This document shows, piece by piece, positions 14,364 through 27,700 of a stretch of 64,000 nucleotides of DNA (the first letter of the stretch is position 1; each line of letters starts with the position of its first letter). The position numbers were made by a program, and so were the translations under genes. The DNA is from Trochalopteron elliotii (taxonomy: Eukaryota; Chordata; Aves; Passeriformes; Leiothrichidae), in NCBI GenBank assembly GCA_024734555.1, contig JANPWX010000098.1, forward strand, positions 1,051,668 to 1,115,667, given 5' to 3'. The notes under the pieces are model-generated. The model saw nothing but the letters and a program-made list of their open reading frames with translations, made no database searches and was not told where the DNA came from.

Positions 14364-17300
14364 GTACTGAACCTAGATTAAGTGCTGATTTTATATTACC
14401 ATCATATCTCTTCTATTCTTGTTTGTATCATTTCAAGAAATTAGATAACACTGTAAAAATAGTTGTGTATTTTTAACTTCTCAGTTGTTAGCTTGTTTCT
14501 TTAATTTCCTTTTTTATGACCATGTATGTCATAATCCATGATTTTCTGTAGATAACCTGTAAGGTTTCTAAATTAAAAAGCATCAAAAAAGTTAGGTTAA
14601 ATCTTCTGTTTCAAAACCAAACCAAAAAACTAATTTAGTTTCCCTTTGTGCAAGGTGAATTCAAGTTTTTGACCATAAAAAACACTGCAAATTGTTGGAC
14701 CATGTCCATGGAAAAAAAAAAAAAAAAGGTTTATAACCAGGTCTAAATACTGTCTAGCAGATAAAATAATATGTATGACATTGTTAAAGACACTTAAAAT
14801 ACCTGGACTTTATTGAACAGCAATATGCAAATGAAGTATTTTTTCTCCTCCTATGAAATGTTTTCTTTAAATTAATTTGGCAAGCTTAAGATACATTTGC
14901 TAGACTTTAATGAAGAACATTTATCATATATTTCTTATTAACATGAGGATTTAAGCATTAAATTTAAGCAAGAGTAGTTTGCACAAATGATCCATGATCT
15001 TCAATATTTTTGCAAAGAATCTCCGCTAAACTGGTCAGTTACATTACTGTGCTAAAGAGATACTGTGTATCTCTCCTTTGAGGGAGAGATCCAAATCTAG
15101 GAGTGATGTTACTGTTGCCTTGCTGCTTTTAAATGCCATGCCTCTAGAGACCTGGGAATGGTTTGGTAATCCATTACTCCCTGAACAACCTAGAATGGGA
15201 GGTTTTTTATTACAACAAAAACATAACATGGTTACTACATGATACCTGACCTTCTCTTCTTGCTCCTATCAAACTTGCTGTTTGGATATTTAAAAAATTA
15301 TTTTAATTATTTTGAGTATTTAAAGTATTCAGTATTTTTAGTATTTAAAGTTGTATCAAAGTCAGTGTGACACTGAGGAGTGAACAGTAGTATCATCCAT
15401 TTATTGCTCCTGAACAATCTAGGGGGCAAAAGTCTCAGAATTCAATCACGAAAACTTGTTTCTATACTTCTTGCAACTTCCAGATAATGTCAGACCTGAT
15501 ATCAAAGCTTGAACATGTACAAGAAAGATACTTAGGTCTTATTAAAAAATGATACTTGAATTCAGGTGCATGTTAATGAATATACCTGGGGGCAGACTTT
15601 ATTCCTCACAAATTCTCCAAAAATTGGGGTTTGTACATGAACAGTTGAATATTTTCACGTGAAAGTTGAAATTTGCATGCAGACATAAATCTCTTGTGGA
15701 ATAAATTCACACTGTGCAGTGATCAAAGCAAGGGTACTGTAAAAATGGAAATTACATGCTTCAGTCTGCCTTCAGATTGCAGCTAAATTCTTTCTGTGCT
15801 TTCAGTCCAACCCTTAGGCTCAAGACTCTGTTGTCAGTCTTCTCTGTAGTTAATGAAACTGAAGAATAACTACAAACACCATTGCTCTTTCCCTATTACA
15901 TTTGGTACAAACTTTTTGGGGGACAGCATCAGCACTTCACTTCATCCTATCCTGAATATGAAGTGACAATATCCACACCAGACTGCAATATCAGTCATGA
16001 CTTCTTAATAGTCTCCATATATGCAAAATTCTTTGTGTTGACTTTCTTTTTCAAAGTGTCAATATAAATTAAAAAGCATTTGTGATAAAAAATTTTATGA
16101 TTGCAACAGCAATAGTGGTAAAATTTAGTAATACACTAAAAATTCTGTGTATCCTGACAGCTTAGTTGTTGTGATGATTTCAGTGAGATAGAATAGCCTG
16201 TCTCAATGACAATAATTTCTAAATTGAGTACAAATTTTAACAGAATGTTTTAAATTACTTCAAAGGGGTTTTTTTCCCTCTGCATTTACTTTGTCTGCTG
16301 CCAGATTTACTACTGAACACATGGAATCCTCTGAGTTACTAGAGCTAGTAAGTGCCTTATCAAATGCCTGAACAGGAAGAGGGTTGTATGATGCTGACAA
16401 AATTCTGACAAAATTCTAAATATGAACCTATTCTTTTGAAGTCACTGTGAGTAAATGAGTACTGATTATTCCTGGGAAAAACTGATTTTAAAGGCATAGA
16501 AATAAAAGCCCAGAATACATTAGAATTTTATACTGAGACATGGACTGTAACCTTGGACTTAGATTCATCAGTAATTGGATGGCAGATTTCATGAGTGGAT
16601 TTCACCATTAGGTGAGGGTGGGTATTTTTATTCTTTGTCACTGAGAAACTGAAACTTGTGGATAATATTGATGCAGGCAGTATCAACAGTTTAAGGGTGC
16701 TCTGTTCGTGTTAGTTTCAAATACGCTAAAACCCATGCAGTGAGATCATGCTTATTACAATGTGGAGGGAGGTATTGGTTCACCCAGGAAAAAAAGTCTT
16801 CTGCAGATATTTTTTTGCTGTCTTAGAAAACTTTCCATGATCATTATTCAAAGGTAAACTTCATTCCAGAGAGATCCTTTCATAAAATTTTAAAAAACCC
16901 AACAGAATACCCATAGAGTACAGTTATTATTAAAAAAAAGTTTCATAGCTGTAACAATAGCAGTTGATTTTAGTACTGCTGTATTTTTCCATCTAAAGAT
17001 GTCAGTAGTATACACAGAGACTTGCAGGTATAAATAATCGTCGTGATTCTGTAAAATAATTTTGTTAACTTGCTCTTTCACAGTGTGGAGTTCGGGCTTA
17101 TGTTTGTATTAGAGTTATTATGCTGACTGCTTAAAAAGAAAGAGAACTCATGTTGTTCAAACTTCTTTGCTTTCTTCCCTTTTGACTATCAAGGCTATTG
17201 TCCATTTTCAAGTGTTTATGAACTCTATGCCTTGGCATTTTGTAAAATTTTAGAAAAGAAAATCCCTTCTAGTATTTCAGATTAAAAGTGTAAGTCCCAA

Positions 17301-20300
17301 AGACTTTTAGAATCATGCCATGTGCCTGTTCTAAGATGAGTAAGATAGAAACTTGGGGTTTTTAAATTATGCAAATCCAAAGGATAAAATTTATATACCA
17401 GAGTTTTTTTGTAAGATAGAAGACCAAAGAACAGGTAGATCCTCTTACTAACAAATCAAGTGAGTTTGGCTCCATCTGTTGCTCCTAGATTTCACAGCTC
17501 TCCAGGATTCCCACTTTAGCCTTTTTTACTTCAGTGACTTATAGTTGTTGAGCAACTTGATCTGCTTTTGATCTCTCCTGGCTGTCAGCAACATTCCTTG
17601 ATGCAGTCATGCCAAGCAATGACTTCTGTTCCTATGTCATTCCACAGAAGAAATTTTAGCACTTCCCACATGACTTAAATCAACTCACCATGTAAAGAAA
17701 ATTGGGCATCCAGGGTCACAGGAGCAGTGTGTGACTCTCACTGGTTAGGACCTCTGTTATATAACTTTTAGTATCAGTATGTTTTTCTCGACACATCAGA
17801 GTGTTCCAGATAGAGCAGAAAGATGTGTAAAACATGTATTAAATCGATTAAGATTCTAACACTCTTTGCTCTGACATTCTCTTAAGCTAAAATTTTGGTT
17901 TAGGAAAATGCTGGATTTGTGGCCCAATGCCCACAATGGATGTAGATGAAATTCTTCAGGATGTATTCAGTTTAGGAAAGAACTAGAACACTAGAATGGC
18001 ATTGAGAGTTATAGAATTATAGCAAGTTAAAAACGTTTAGAAGCTATTCTTTGGCTACACATTAGCACTCTAGCCTTACAACATTAAGTTTATTCTTGCT
18101 AATCAGAAACTAATTTATCACTTGTCACTTATTGCAAAACTTTCACTGAAGCTCAGCTAAAAGGGAATTAGAAACACTGTCAGGCAGAAAGTAAATCTGA
18201 CTAGTAGAAGAGATTAATAGTATGATGAAATGCAGATTGCTATGAAATTGAGTTGAAGTCAGTACTTGTTTATGTCATGTCATGTCATATTTAATAGATT
18301 TGATTGGAAACTGACTACAAGAAATAATTATGATAATTAAACATTATTTTTGTATTAATGCTTTCTTTTCCTATTCTGAGTGTTTACAACTCATTGAAAA
18401 TTCTCCATCCAAAAAAAGCTAGGCTGTGTGGCCCAGTACATCTCCCTGGTTTGGAATAAATGTGACTGAGACTGTTTATAAAGTGTTAAGCATTTGCAGA
18501 ACATTTTGTATTTTAAAAGTATGTTCCAAGAAAAGCCCCAGAGTATCTTGGAAAAATACACGTTCCCTATTTTTTTCAGTGCTTCTTACAGTCACCTAAA
18601 GTTACCTATTCAGTTTGGACCTGCTAGTTGTAGAGCTGTTCTGTGCTCTTGTGTTAAACGTCTGTTGTCTGAATAAGAGCATTGGAAGTACCATCTTGTG
18701 CAATAAAAAGGCTCTTAAAAGCTGTATTTGGGCTGGTGACAATGTCAGACAGAGTTCAGACAGCAATAGGCTTGCTAATCATTCCTCTTGCCTCAGTAAA
18801 GGTTACCCTCAACACCTTGAAAGAGTTCCCAACCCTTAGAGTTCAGTTGAGCTGTAGTTTGAGGTGGAATTTTCCTCTTCTTGGCCAAATCTGTGTCTGG
18901 GGTGCAGGGATTACTTTGCAAAATAAGATCGCATCCACTGTAAGATCTTTAATTAGTAATATTAATGCTTTCAGACTAAATGTTTTTAAAAATGCAGCAT
19001 TTCTTTTGCCCCACCCCCCCCCATATCCTTGTTTGTTTTCATATTCTCCAGAGTGTATTCCATCACAGTTCCGATTATGGATCTAGGACTCTGGCAACAT
19101 TTCAATGCTGCTTCTTGATCAGAAGCAAGAGTGGTATTAATTGCTATTTCAATTAACAGACTTGAGCAGCCTTAAGCCATTTAGGGTCCCACTTCAGATG
19201 GAAGAAAGGGAAGGGTTTGCTCTTCTAAATTTGATTGTCATCTCCTAAAGGAGGAGAGGGACAATGTAAGGATTGATAGATTTTCCAGTTAAGGAAAGGC
19301 CTTGAGTCTAATCTGGTGATCTGTCTTTTAAAAAACTAAAGTTTGGTGAAATAAAATATATCCTAAGAGATTTCGCAAAAATTTTTTTAATATGCTTGTA
19401 GTATATTAAATATAATAACTTAATAACTTGATACTTCAAGTTTCAAGAGAAGGCAGAGCTGGAGTAGAGAGAATTGAAATAAGAAAAAATTGTATTATTT
19501 GAATTCATTGCATCATCAAAACCATTCTGTTCTAAGACAATTTGAAATGTTTGTGGTTTTGTCATTCTCTGTCAATGGTTTCGATATGTGTGAATGAATA
19601 TATTTCCCAACTAAAAAATAGAACTATTTTTTCTTCTGTGATCTGTAGATGAAAAAATTCCTTCAGTCTTCTATAAAAAAATGCCAATTCACTCAAGGTA
19701 ATTAATGGCAAAATAATGTAGCAACAGAACTGGTTTGGGTCAGTCCTCCAGTTATTTGTACCACTTACCTTTACAGAAACAGGTATTGTTTTAACCAAAT
19801 GAAATCTTTACATCTGCCTACTTGTTAACAGCTGTGCATCCACAAATTCTGTTTTTTCAGCTATCACTGAAAGGGTTAATTGCTGCAGCTATGCTGCATG
19901 CAGATTCCTAAACCTAAACCAGATGTAAACTAAAGCCAGACTTTCAGTCAATCTGTGAGTCATATTTTACTGTCCTTAAAACTCCAAACAAGGAGCTGTG
20001 TATGGAAGCCCTTGAAGACTCAGCAGTTCTTAGTGTTAAGTCATTACAATTCCAAAAAAAATAAATAAAAGAAAATTAAGAGCTCTTTCTGCATTTGTGG
20101 CTGGGTTCATCAGAGTTTGTCTTTTGATGAGGCCAGCATTGTTTCCTTTAGATAAAGTCTAAGCTTTCTTTTCAAGTCACAGGTTGCAGTTGTAAGGAAT
20201 CCAGAAAGCATTGAGGAAGTTGAGAAAGCAGTTATGTTGTTCTGTAGTTTTCAGACAAGTAGGGCGCAGGCACATCTCCTGTGGAAGTCTGAATATTCAG

Positions 20301-23118
20301 AACCTCAGAAAATTAAGGGCATAATTTCAAAGCTTCCATAAAGGCTTAAAAACAAATAGTCTATCAAGTCTCAGTTAAAGGTGTGCTCTCAAAGATCTTA
20401 ATCTATCTTGAAAATCCACCTGACTTCTAGCAGACTTCTATAGATAAGTATGTAGTTTCTGAATTAGTTAACAAAATCACCTTAATGGATCTGTTAATTA
20501 CTCATTCAAGAAAATTCATTAGTCTGCTTACTTTTTTTTTTTTTTTTTATTGTCGGTTTTGGGGTTTTTGTTTGTTTTTATTTTTCTTTTAGTTTTTATA
20601 TTTTGGGGGTTTGAAAAGAAAAATCCTGTTGCTTTTTTTTTTTTTTTCTTATGGTTTTTCTCCATGTTGCTTAGAAGTTTTTAAATACCCTTCTGACACA
20701 ACCATTTACTCGGTATCTTATTTCTTCATTTGGGCAGAAATACTGGGAACTGCTATTTTTTACTACTTTCATTTGATCAATTCTAAGTTCTTCAGTTACA
20801 ATGAGGAACAGCAATGGCTTATATGAATAGTGGGGCTTTATATTCTAATGACAAATTACAGCAAATATTAAATGAAAGGCGTATCCAACAGGCTGTGCAG
20901 GGAGACTTCAATATCAGTCTTGGTGATCCTGGAGAACTGAGAAATTTAGGAAGAGCTTACAGGCCTGTTAATTCCTTAATGAAGAAAGCAACTGATGATC
21001 TAGTTTGTTTTAAGCATCGTCATAATCATTAATATGGTAATAATAACTGGATTTTTTAATTTTTAGATTCTGGATGCTACATACCATATTTTACTCTCTC
21101 TACAGCAAGAGAAAGGGATTGTTTTCCCTGTGTTTTCTTTTTGATTTTAAATTATTTATACAGTGTTTGCGATTCAGGAATAAGATTAAAAAAATAGACC
21201 TAAACTGTTATTCTTCTGAGCATCACTGATTTTAGTCTTTTCACAGAGGAAGGGCTGTGGGCAGAAAAGAACAAAAAAATTACTCCACCAAAAACTGGAC
21301 AAACAAGACTATCATTAAATGTACCCCCTTTCCCACACCACACATATGTGCATAAACAAATCAACTATGGGAGACCTTCTGGTATATGAACAGTTAATGA
21401 AGAGACATTTGATTTTGACAAACAATATTACATGCTTTGTTGAAATGGGTGTGGGATAAGATTTTTGGTGGGTATGAGTCTTCATAATATACTTCTCTTA
21501 TGCTGGCTGAGAGATCAGGGGTTCAGCTGAGCTGCAAACATTCAAGGGAGTATAATGCTGTACTACTCTGAAAAATATTTAATCCACATTCTTGAAAAAG
21601 CTGTGGAATTTTGGTGATATTTAATGTTATGGTAGTTCTGTTGCCTCTTTCAGCTCTGACACTTATTTCTGCGTAAGAGAAAAGAATAATCCAAATTCTA
21701 TATATTACAATCAGAACATCTCCCTTTGCAGTACAGTACATAGGTCCTCTATTTCTTCTTCTGTCCCATGTTGTAAGAAAATCCATGGTCATTTGGATCC
21801 CCCCCTATTTCACATGTGTTCACAAATATTTGTGTTTGTTTAAAAATCACAGGCCTCCCATTATATAATTATGTATTATATTACTATATTGGGGGGTGTT
21901 AGGTTTTTTTTAAATTTTTTGTATTGCTTGATAAGTAGTTTACCTGTCTAAGTAGACATATTCATGTTTATCTTTGCCCTAAAAGTCTGCTGGTATTTTT
22001 TCTATTTCATTCTAAGCTTAAAAAAAAAATTGTTATTATCACCCTGGTTTTACTCCACTTGTGTGGAGTTACCAGTTATTTGAGTCAGTCTGCTTTTTGG
22101 TGTATATGCATTTTAAATATTAGGACAGTGCTTTCTGCTGCCTCAAAAAAAATTTCAAACCTTTATCAAGTTTTCTGTCTTTAAACACATAGTAATAATT
22201 CCTTTTTCCCTAAAGAAGCCCAGGAAGGTAAGCAAGGAAATGCATGTTTTGGAATGTGTGCACTTGAACTGGAAGTTCTGAGGCAGAATCACGCAGGATT
22301 CATTTCTGTTGAATGATTGGAACTTATCACAGCCTAACGAGATTTCCCCTCTAGTGGAAATTGGAGTTTAACATTCACCTGAAATAATAGTCTCAGGTCA
22401 TCTCTCAACCCAAATTAAATTAGCTTGGATAGTTGGTGGTATGATGGTACCACCTTACACACAAATAATCTTTGTGTCAGGGCTGTTTTAGGCTCCAGAT
22501 TCTCTGTCTTGGTTTTTAGTCCAGTAAGAAGCAAGCTGTTCTTCTTCAAGTTCTCTCATAGAGTTCAAGCCATGAGTACCATATTCTTACAATCTCTCCC
22601 TTTAATCCTTTTGCAGTATTACTTTTGAACAATGCAAAACTCTTCACTACATCTGTGGTTTTATCAAGTATCAAGCCCTCATTTGGCTTAACTTCCCAAA
22701 TTAAGGTCATTCCTACTATTTGGTGCAGGTTTTGCACCTGAACCTTATTTTGATTTAGTCATTATTAGCTGGGGCCAGGTATATCAACACAGCCTGGAAT
22801 CTGAGTTTTTAATTTTGTTACCATCCAATTCTGCCCCTTAAATTTGTCTTTCTCCCTCAAAACAATTGAATACTTTTGTTAATTTTTGCTACCACTTATT
22901 TAAACTCACACGCTGGCCAGAAATTGTCTGCATATAAAAATATTTTACAGGGAACATGACTGTTCCTGATTCTGTTATCATAGTGTTTGTGCTTGCAGTG
23001 TGTTTGAGGCATATATTCCAGTGGTTTCACTGGATATGAATTAAAGTGTCTTTAATTATAGTATGCAGATCCATGCTATGATGTGTCATCCTAAACTAAT
23101 CTGTTACTTCAATTTCAG
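14364..23118 (+). other. FMN2: FMN2 intron, 8755 nt
   Basis: Phase-1 intron from gtactg to atttcag. AT-rich, with a 16-base A run (14712-14727), a short gtcat repeat near 18275-18290, a C run near 19013-19022 and a T-rich block (20532-20660). The open frames at 18682-19086 and 20814-21032 lack splice-compatible ends and are not called as genes. No CR1 copy is recognised here. Confidence 0.85.
20532..20660 (+). repeat. T-rich low-complexity block with G runs
   Basis: Starts with a T run at 20532-20548 and continues as T runs broken by GG, GGGG and GGGGG, with a second long T run near 20632-20647. It resembles the other G/T tracts in the window. Confidence 0.7.
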
Positions 23119-23211
23119 CATGTGAGACAGAAGCAGCAAAAGTTTATCAGCTATCACTAGAAGAGCACCTACAGCCCTTCAAAGACAACATGGAGCAATT
23201 CATTAGTCAAG
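23119..23211 (+). CDS. FMN2: FMN2 FH2 exon, 93 nt
   Basis: Acceptor atttcag ends at 23118 and donor gtaaat starts at 23212. Phase 1 at both ends: two bases complete Ala and a final G starts the next Ala codon. It encodes fragment residues 205-235, from [17 protein letters not shown] to MEQFISQ. The charged, helical [11 protein letters not shown] stretch matches the FMN2 segment I recall as MQPFKENMEQF. The donor gtaaat is weaker than the others. The exon length is a multiple of three, so skipping would preserve the frame. Confidence 0.95.
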
Positions 23212-24207
23212 GTAAATAATGAAACGTCACTTAACCTTTTCATGACATTTCAAAGGAAAGTTATGGGAACAATGTTTATACATTGTGGGAAAGGCACTGT
23301 TTATTTTGGCATTGTAGAAAGTCGTGGATTAGTTTGATCAGATGCCACACAGTTCTAACAGATTTGCAGAATTATTCTCTTGTACTGTAGGTGACTCACT
23401 CTCTTTTGCATGACAGCAAAGACAAATGCTATTGGCTTGAGTGTGTGATCTTCTAAGTTCAACATTCCAGTAGAAAACAAATTTACAGCCTTTGTTCCTT
23501 GAAAAATTATTGAAGCTGGATCTGCTTCATTAACTTCATTCCAGTGAGATAGTTCTTTTGTATGCGCCAAAAATATGGAATAAGCATAACCAAAGTAGTT
23601 AAAGGTTTCCCAGATATATTGCAAATCCATAGGAAATACTTGGATGTGATAAATGGTTAATACTGCAAGAAAAATATACTAGAAATATCGAGGATCAGCT
23701 GGCATCCTGAGTATTAGTAGAAAAACACGTTAAAAATTAATAGACTATGCTTTACTAGACCTTTCTTTGACAAGATTATAGGAAATATGAATGACTTTAG
23801 GTTTTGACTAATGGTTTGTCATAGTATCTCTTGAAATACTACTCTGCATTGACCAATTTGCTTTTTAATACAAGTCAGAATTCAGTGCATCAGGGTTAAA
23901 ATACCCTGATAAGTACACCAACATAATTTTAATATTTTGCTGCTCCTTCTGCTTTGATATTTCCTCTTATAATTGAAGGCAGACCTGTCATCTCCTGAAC
24001 AGGCAAATTATGTGAAAATTCTGTTTCTAGTGATGATTCATCAATTTATTAACCTAGAGATGTGTTGAAGAGCTACCTTATCTAGAAATAGTTATTAGCT
24101 GAATGTGCTTTGTATTTGGGAGGCCGGTCAGATATACTTGTATACCTTCCTGGTTAGAGTATCCAAGATGACTAACTATCCAAATGTTATGAATGGAGTA
24201 CCAAGAG

Positions 24208-24271
24208 AATCACAGAATGGTTTGGGTTGGAGGGGACTGGACCAGGCTACTCATGTGCTGATCCATGCCAT
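24208..24271 (-). mobile_element. CR1 3'-end fragment, antisense, internally deleted
   Basis: Begins aatcacagaatggtttgggttgg, the reverse complement of a CR1 3' terminus. After aggggac it jumps to tggaccaggctactca, which corresponds to the ctagaccaggttgctca part seen in the larger copy at about 29753-29769. About 50 bases between these parts are missing, so this is a decayed tail. Confidence 0.8.
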
Positions 24272-24635
24272 AGAACTCTCAATTACAGAGAATAAATTGA
24301 GCACACCCAATATTTTTAATCGTCAAATATGAACTGATGTTTTCTATGACAAATGTCTACTAGCCAAACCTGGTGAAGAGGATGTTGTCTCCAGCACTGG
24401 TAGGTATGAACTGGTTTAAAACTGGATTCTGGTTATGTGTATGGCATATAAATATTGCAGTAATGGTATGGTTGAACATGTAGCAAGTGTTTTGCATTAG
24501 GTTTATATTATAGTTTTTATGTATAGATAGGGGACATTCAAATCACAAGTTTGTCTGTAAGATATCACTATTGGCATACTGTAAATCATGTCATTTTAAC
24601 CTTATTAACAGAGCAGGAAATCAAACATGGGTATT

Positions 24636-24781
24636 ATCCCTGGAAGTGTTCAGGGCCAGGTTGGATGGAGCTCTGGGCAATCTGGTCTAGTGAAAGGTGT
24701 CCTTCACTATGGCAGGGGGGTTGGAACTAAATGATCTTAGGGTCCCTTCCAACCCAAACTGTTCCATGACTATATGATTGT
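24636..24781 (+). mobile_element. CR1 3'-end fragment, sense
   Basis: Reads ctggaagtgttcagggccag, ggatggagctctgggcaa, tggcaggggggttggaac, and ends with ggtcccttccaacccaaact and a degraded atgactatatgattg tail. This is the classic avian CR1 3' UTR with the octamer-like end. It is heavily 5'-truncated and noncoding. Confidence 0.92.
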
Positions 24782-27700
24782 GTTTCAGCAGACAGTAAAA
24801 TTGGTTAAAATTGGTTTTTTTTCTTTTAGAAACCATATTTTTTGAAGTATCTAACTTTATACTTATACTTATTTTATGATTTCTGGCTATACTTTCCAGA
24901 ATATAATTTTATGTGCACCGTATAGTGATCTGGTTTTGCAAGGGTATGCAATTTCCTTTGTGATTACGTGTCTGTAGTTTAGGAGAGCGAGGAAAAAGAA
25001 AAGAAAAAAAGTATATCCATCACATCCATTAAGAGCTTTACTGTATTTCCATATTAATAGTGTGTATTGTTGGGTGGTTGACAAAAGGAGAAACTCATAA
25101 TGTCATTTAAAATATCACTGTTTCATTTTAATGAAAATAAGTGGAAATGTGTATTGTGAGCACAGTAAAGTGTGACTGAACAATTTCTACATTTTTTTTT
25201 AGAACTGTAGAGCCTATTATGCAGAATTCTGTCCCAATGTAAGAAAGACAAAGGCTAACATATAGCAAAGAAAAGAATCCCTGGTTAAGTTCCAAAAATA
25301 AAGTAATTTAAATACCTTTCATTATGAAATCCTTTGTTTTTACTTCATGGGATTGAATTCCAACTTGAAAGAGGCCATGTTTAAAGCAGGATTTCTCTTT
25401 CCTGTTCAGTGTTTGACAGGCTTTTGATCTAGATATTTTTTCTAAGGGCTTTTGTTGTTTGTGTAGACATAATCGATGAGTCTTTTCAGCTAGACTGCAC
25501 ACGTGATCATTTAGAAAAACAGAGGGACAATTCTTGGCACCTTTTGGGGATTTTTGTTTGTATAACATATGCTCTGGGCAAAGAAAAATCAAGCTTTACG
25601 TTTTTATCTTTTCAAGTTCCAGTTTCTCTAAAGTCAAAAAAAGTTTTAACTTATAATTCAGATGAAAAGCATTTTTCATAAGGTTGAATAATTTGGCATG
25701 TTTATATGATGCCTTTTCAGAGTAGATAACTTGTGTGCATAATGGGACCCAAAAGTTCAAAGTAGCTAGTTACTTACAGCATATTCCCTTATACATGTTG
25801 CAAGCAGCTAAAATGGAAAATGGTTTACCCATAGGCAAGAAAACTTGGACACCAAATTAAGTATCTTTGGCAAGGGGTTAAAAAGGCTATGCTTTGTAAG
25901 AATAGTTACTGTCACACACAGCTAGATAACTTCAAGTTATGTTACTACAACTAGTCTAGATGATTGTTGCTAATGGTATATTAATAAAATCTTTTTTTAA
26001 TGTTAACACTTTTATTAGGTTCATCAGGGACAAAACAAGGTTGTATGTCACTAACTTGATTGTAAAGATGGTTTTATTTGAAAGGTAAAGAGGGGGAAGA
26101 GGCAAGAACGTGAAATTTTTAGATGAAAATTGTAGTGGTATGCATGATGAAGGCTGTTCAGTATTTGCCTTGCTATCCAAGTCAACTAGGCTAAACAATC
26201 AACATGTGCATTAAAGTATGCAAATTAGTGACAGGATCCCAGTCCTTTCTTGAGGGACTTCATGATCATTCTTAAAATGATCAATATACTTAACAGAAGG
26301 TTAAATTACCTGTGCTCTCCTTTCTACATTGGCTTAGTTGATATTGGCAAGCATGATTTATCCTATACACTGAATTTTTGAGGGCCTGTGTGCTTCAAAA
26401 CCTCCAACAAAATCTGCTCTGTTCTTCCAGGTTCTCTTGTTTTCTTCCATGTTTTCTCCTCCTTGTTTTTTTTTCATGTCCTCTTTTTGAGTCCACAGAC
26501 TGCAATCACATCAAATCACCAAATGTCTGATGTGGTTCTCTTGTTCTTACAAATGTCAGGTTTTTTCCTGAACTTCTCCATAGCCATATACTTTAAAAAG
26601 GTGGGGAAAAAAAGGGTAAAATCTATTTCAAAAAAGGATATTGAGGAAGAGTTGTCAGAAAATACAAGACTTTACAAAATTATTTTGTTCCTTATTTACT
26701 TTTGTATAACCATTTGTCTAAGCATTTTTAATATGTAATAGATAACTGAAATTTAGTAAAACAATTGTCTTTTTCCAGTGAAAATTTATTCATACCAAAG
26801 AGTAGGAATTTAAAATTTGCATGTCCCCAGTATAGCATATATAGTCACATTTTCTCTCTTTGAGTTATTTCCCACAAGTTATCACTATTTGAATGAGAGA
26901 GGTTGACAGCAAAGGACTTATTTGGACACCTTGTCTCCATTGTTCCATATGTAGCTGTGGATAGATAGGGATGCAAATAGATGAGAGATCACATCCACCA
27001 GTTTAGAAAGTTTAGGGAATCACTGCTTTTCCTGATGAAAATGAATCTGACACAAGACAGTGGGGAAATGCTGAGGTCACTAATTATCATGCAGTTTGTA
27101 GAGGAATTTCATTAGCAGTTAGTAATCCTTTAACCTTGTCCCTACTGGACAGGTTAGCCAGCTCTTGCTGAAAAAACTGTGTGTGCATGAACCACAAATG
27201 ATTAATAGTCCCCAGGTTTTAACTGTGGTTAACTTTGCAGTGAAAAGCAGTCTCTGGGTGTTTTCTTGTTGGGATGCCATCTAGGCTGTGCTTTCTTGTC
27301 AGCTTGATAAAGCAGGGAACTTATGGCAGGAGGTAGCAATCATCACTCCCTCAGAGTAATAAGTCTTGTTTGGGAGATGGGAAGATTCAAAATGTTGAAA
27401 TCTCAGCTTTTCCACTGAGATTCTATAAATTGTGAAAATATTGTGGACTTCAAATCTGAGCAAGTCATCCTACATCATATTAAGAATCCAAGCCAATATA
27501 ATTAATTTTAGACTTTGGAAAAAAGCATTATACCATGGGAGAAGTACAAGTATGGTTTGCAGAGGTAATAAAGAAAAATTTCTGATGTTTGGCTAGTTCA
27601 TTTAAAAGCAATAAGAATTATTCCAGTGTGATTTTAAGAATTTTGGGACCACAGGCTAACCATTCAATTTTTGGTTCCTTGTAGTCCTACTTTGCAAAAT

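Noticed and set aside
14207..14476. Open frame of 89 residues treated as a stand-alone gene
   Set aside because: It is FMN2 exon 14243-14363 with intron sequence on both sides; the splice sites give the true limits.
18682..19086. Longest open frame in the window (134 residues, + strand)
   Set aside because: No domain or protein-like pattern, no splice-compatible boundaries, and it overlaps another open frame at 18615-18839; expected by chance in 64 kb.
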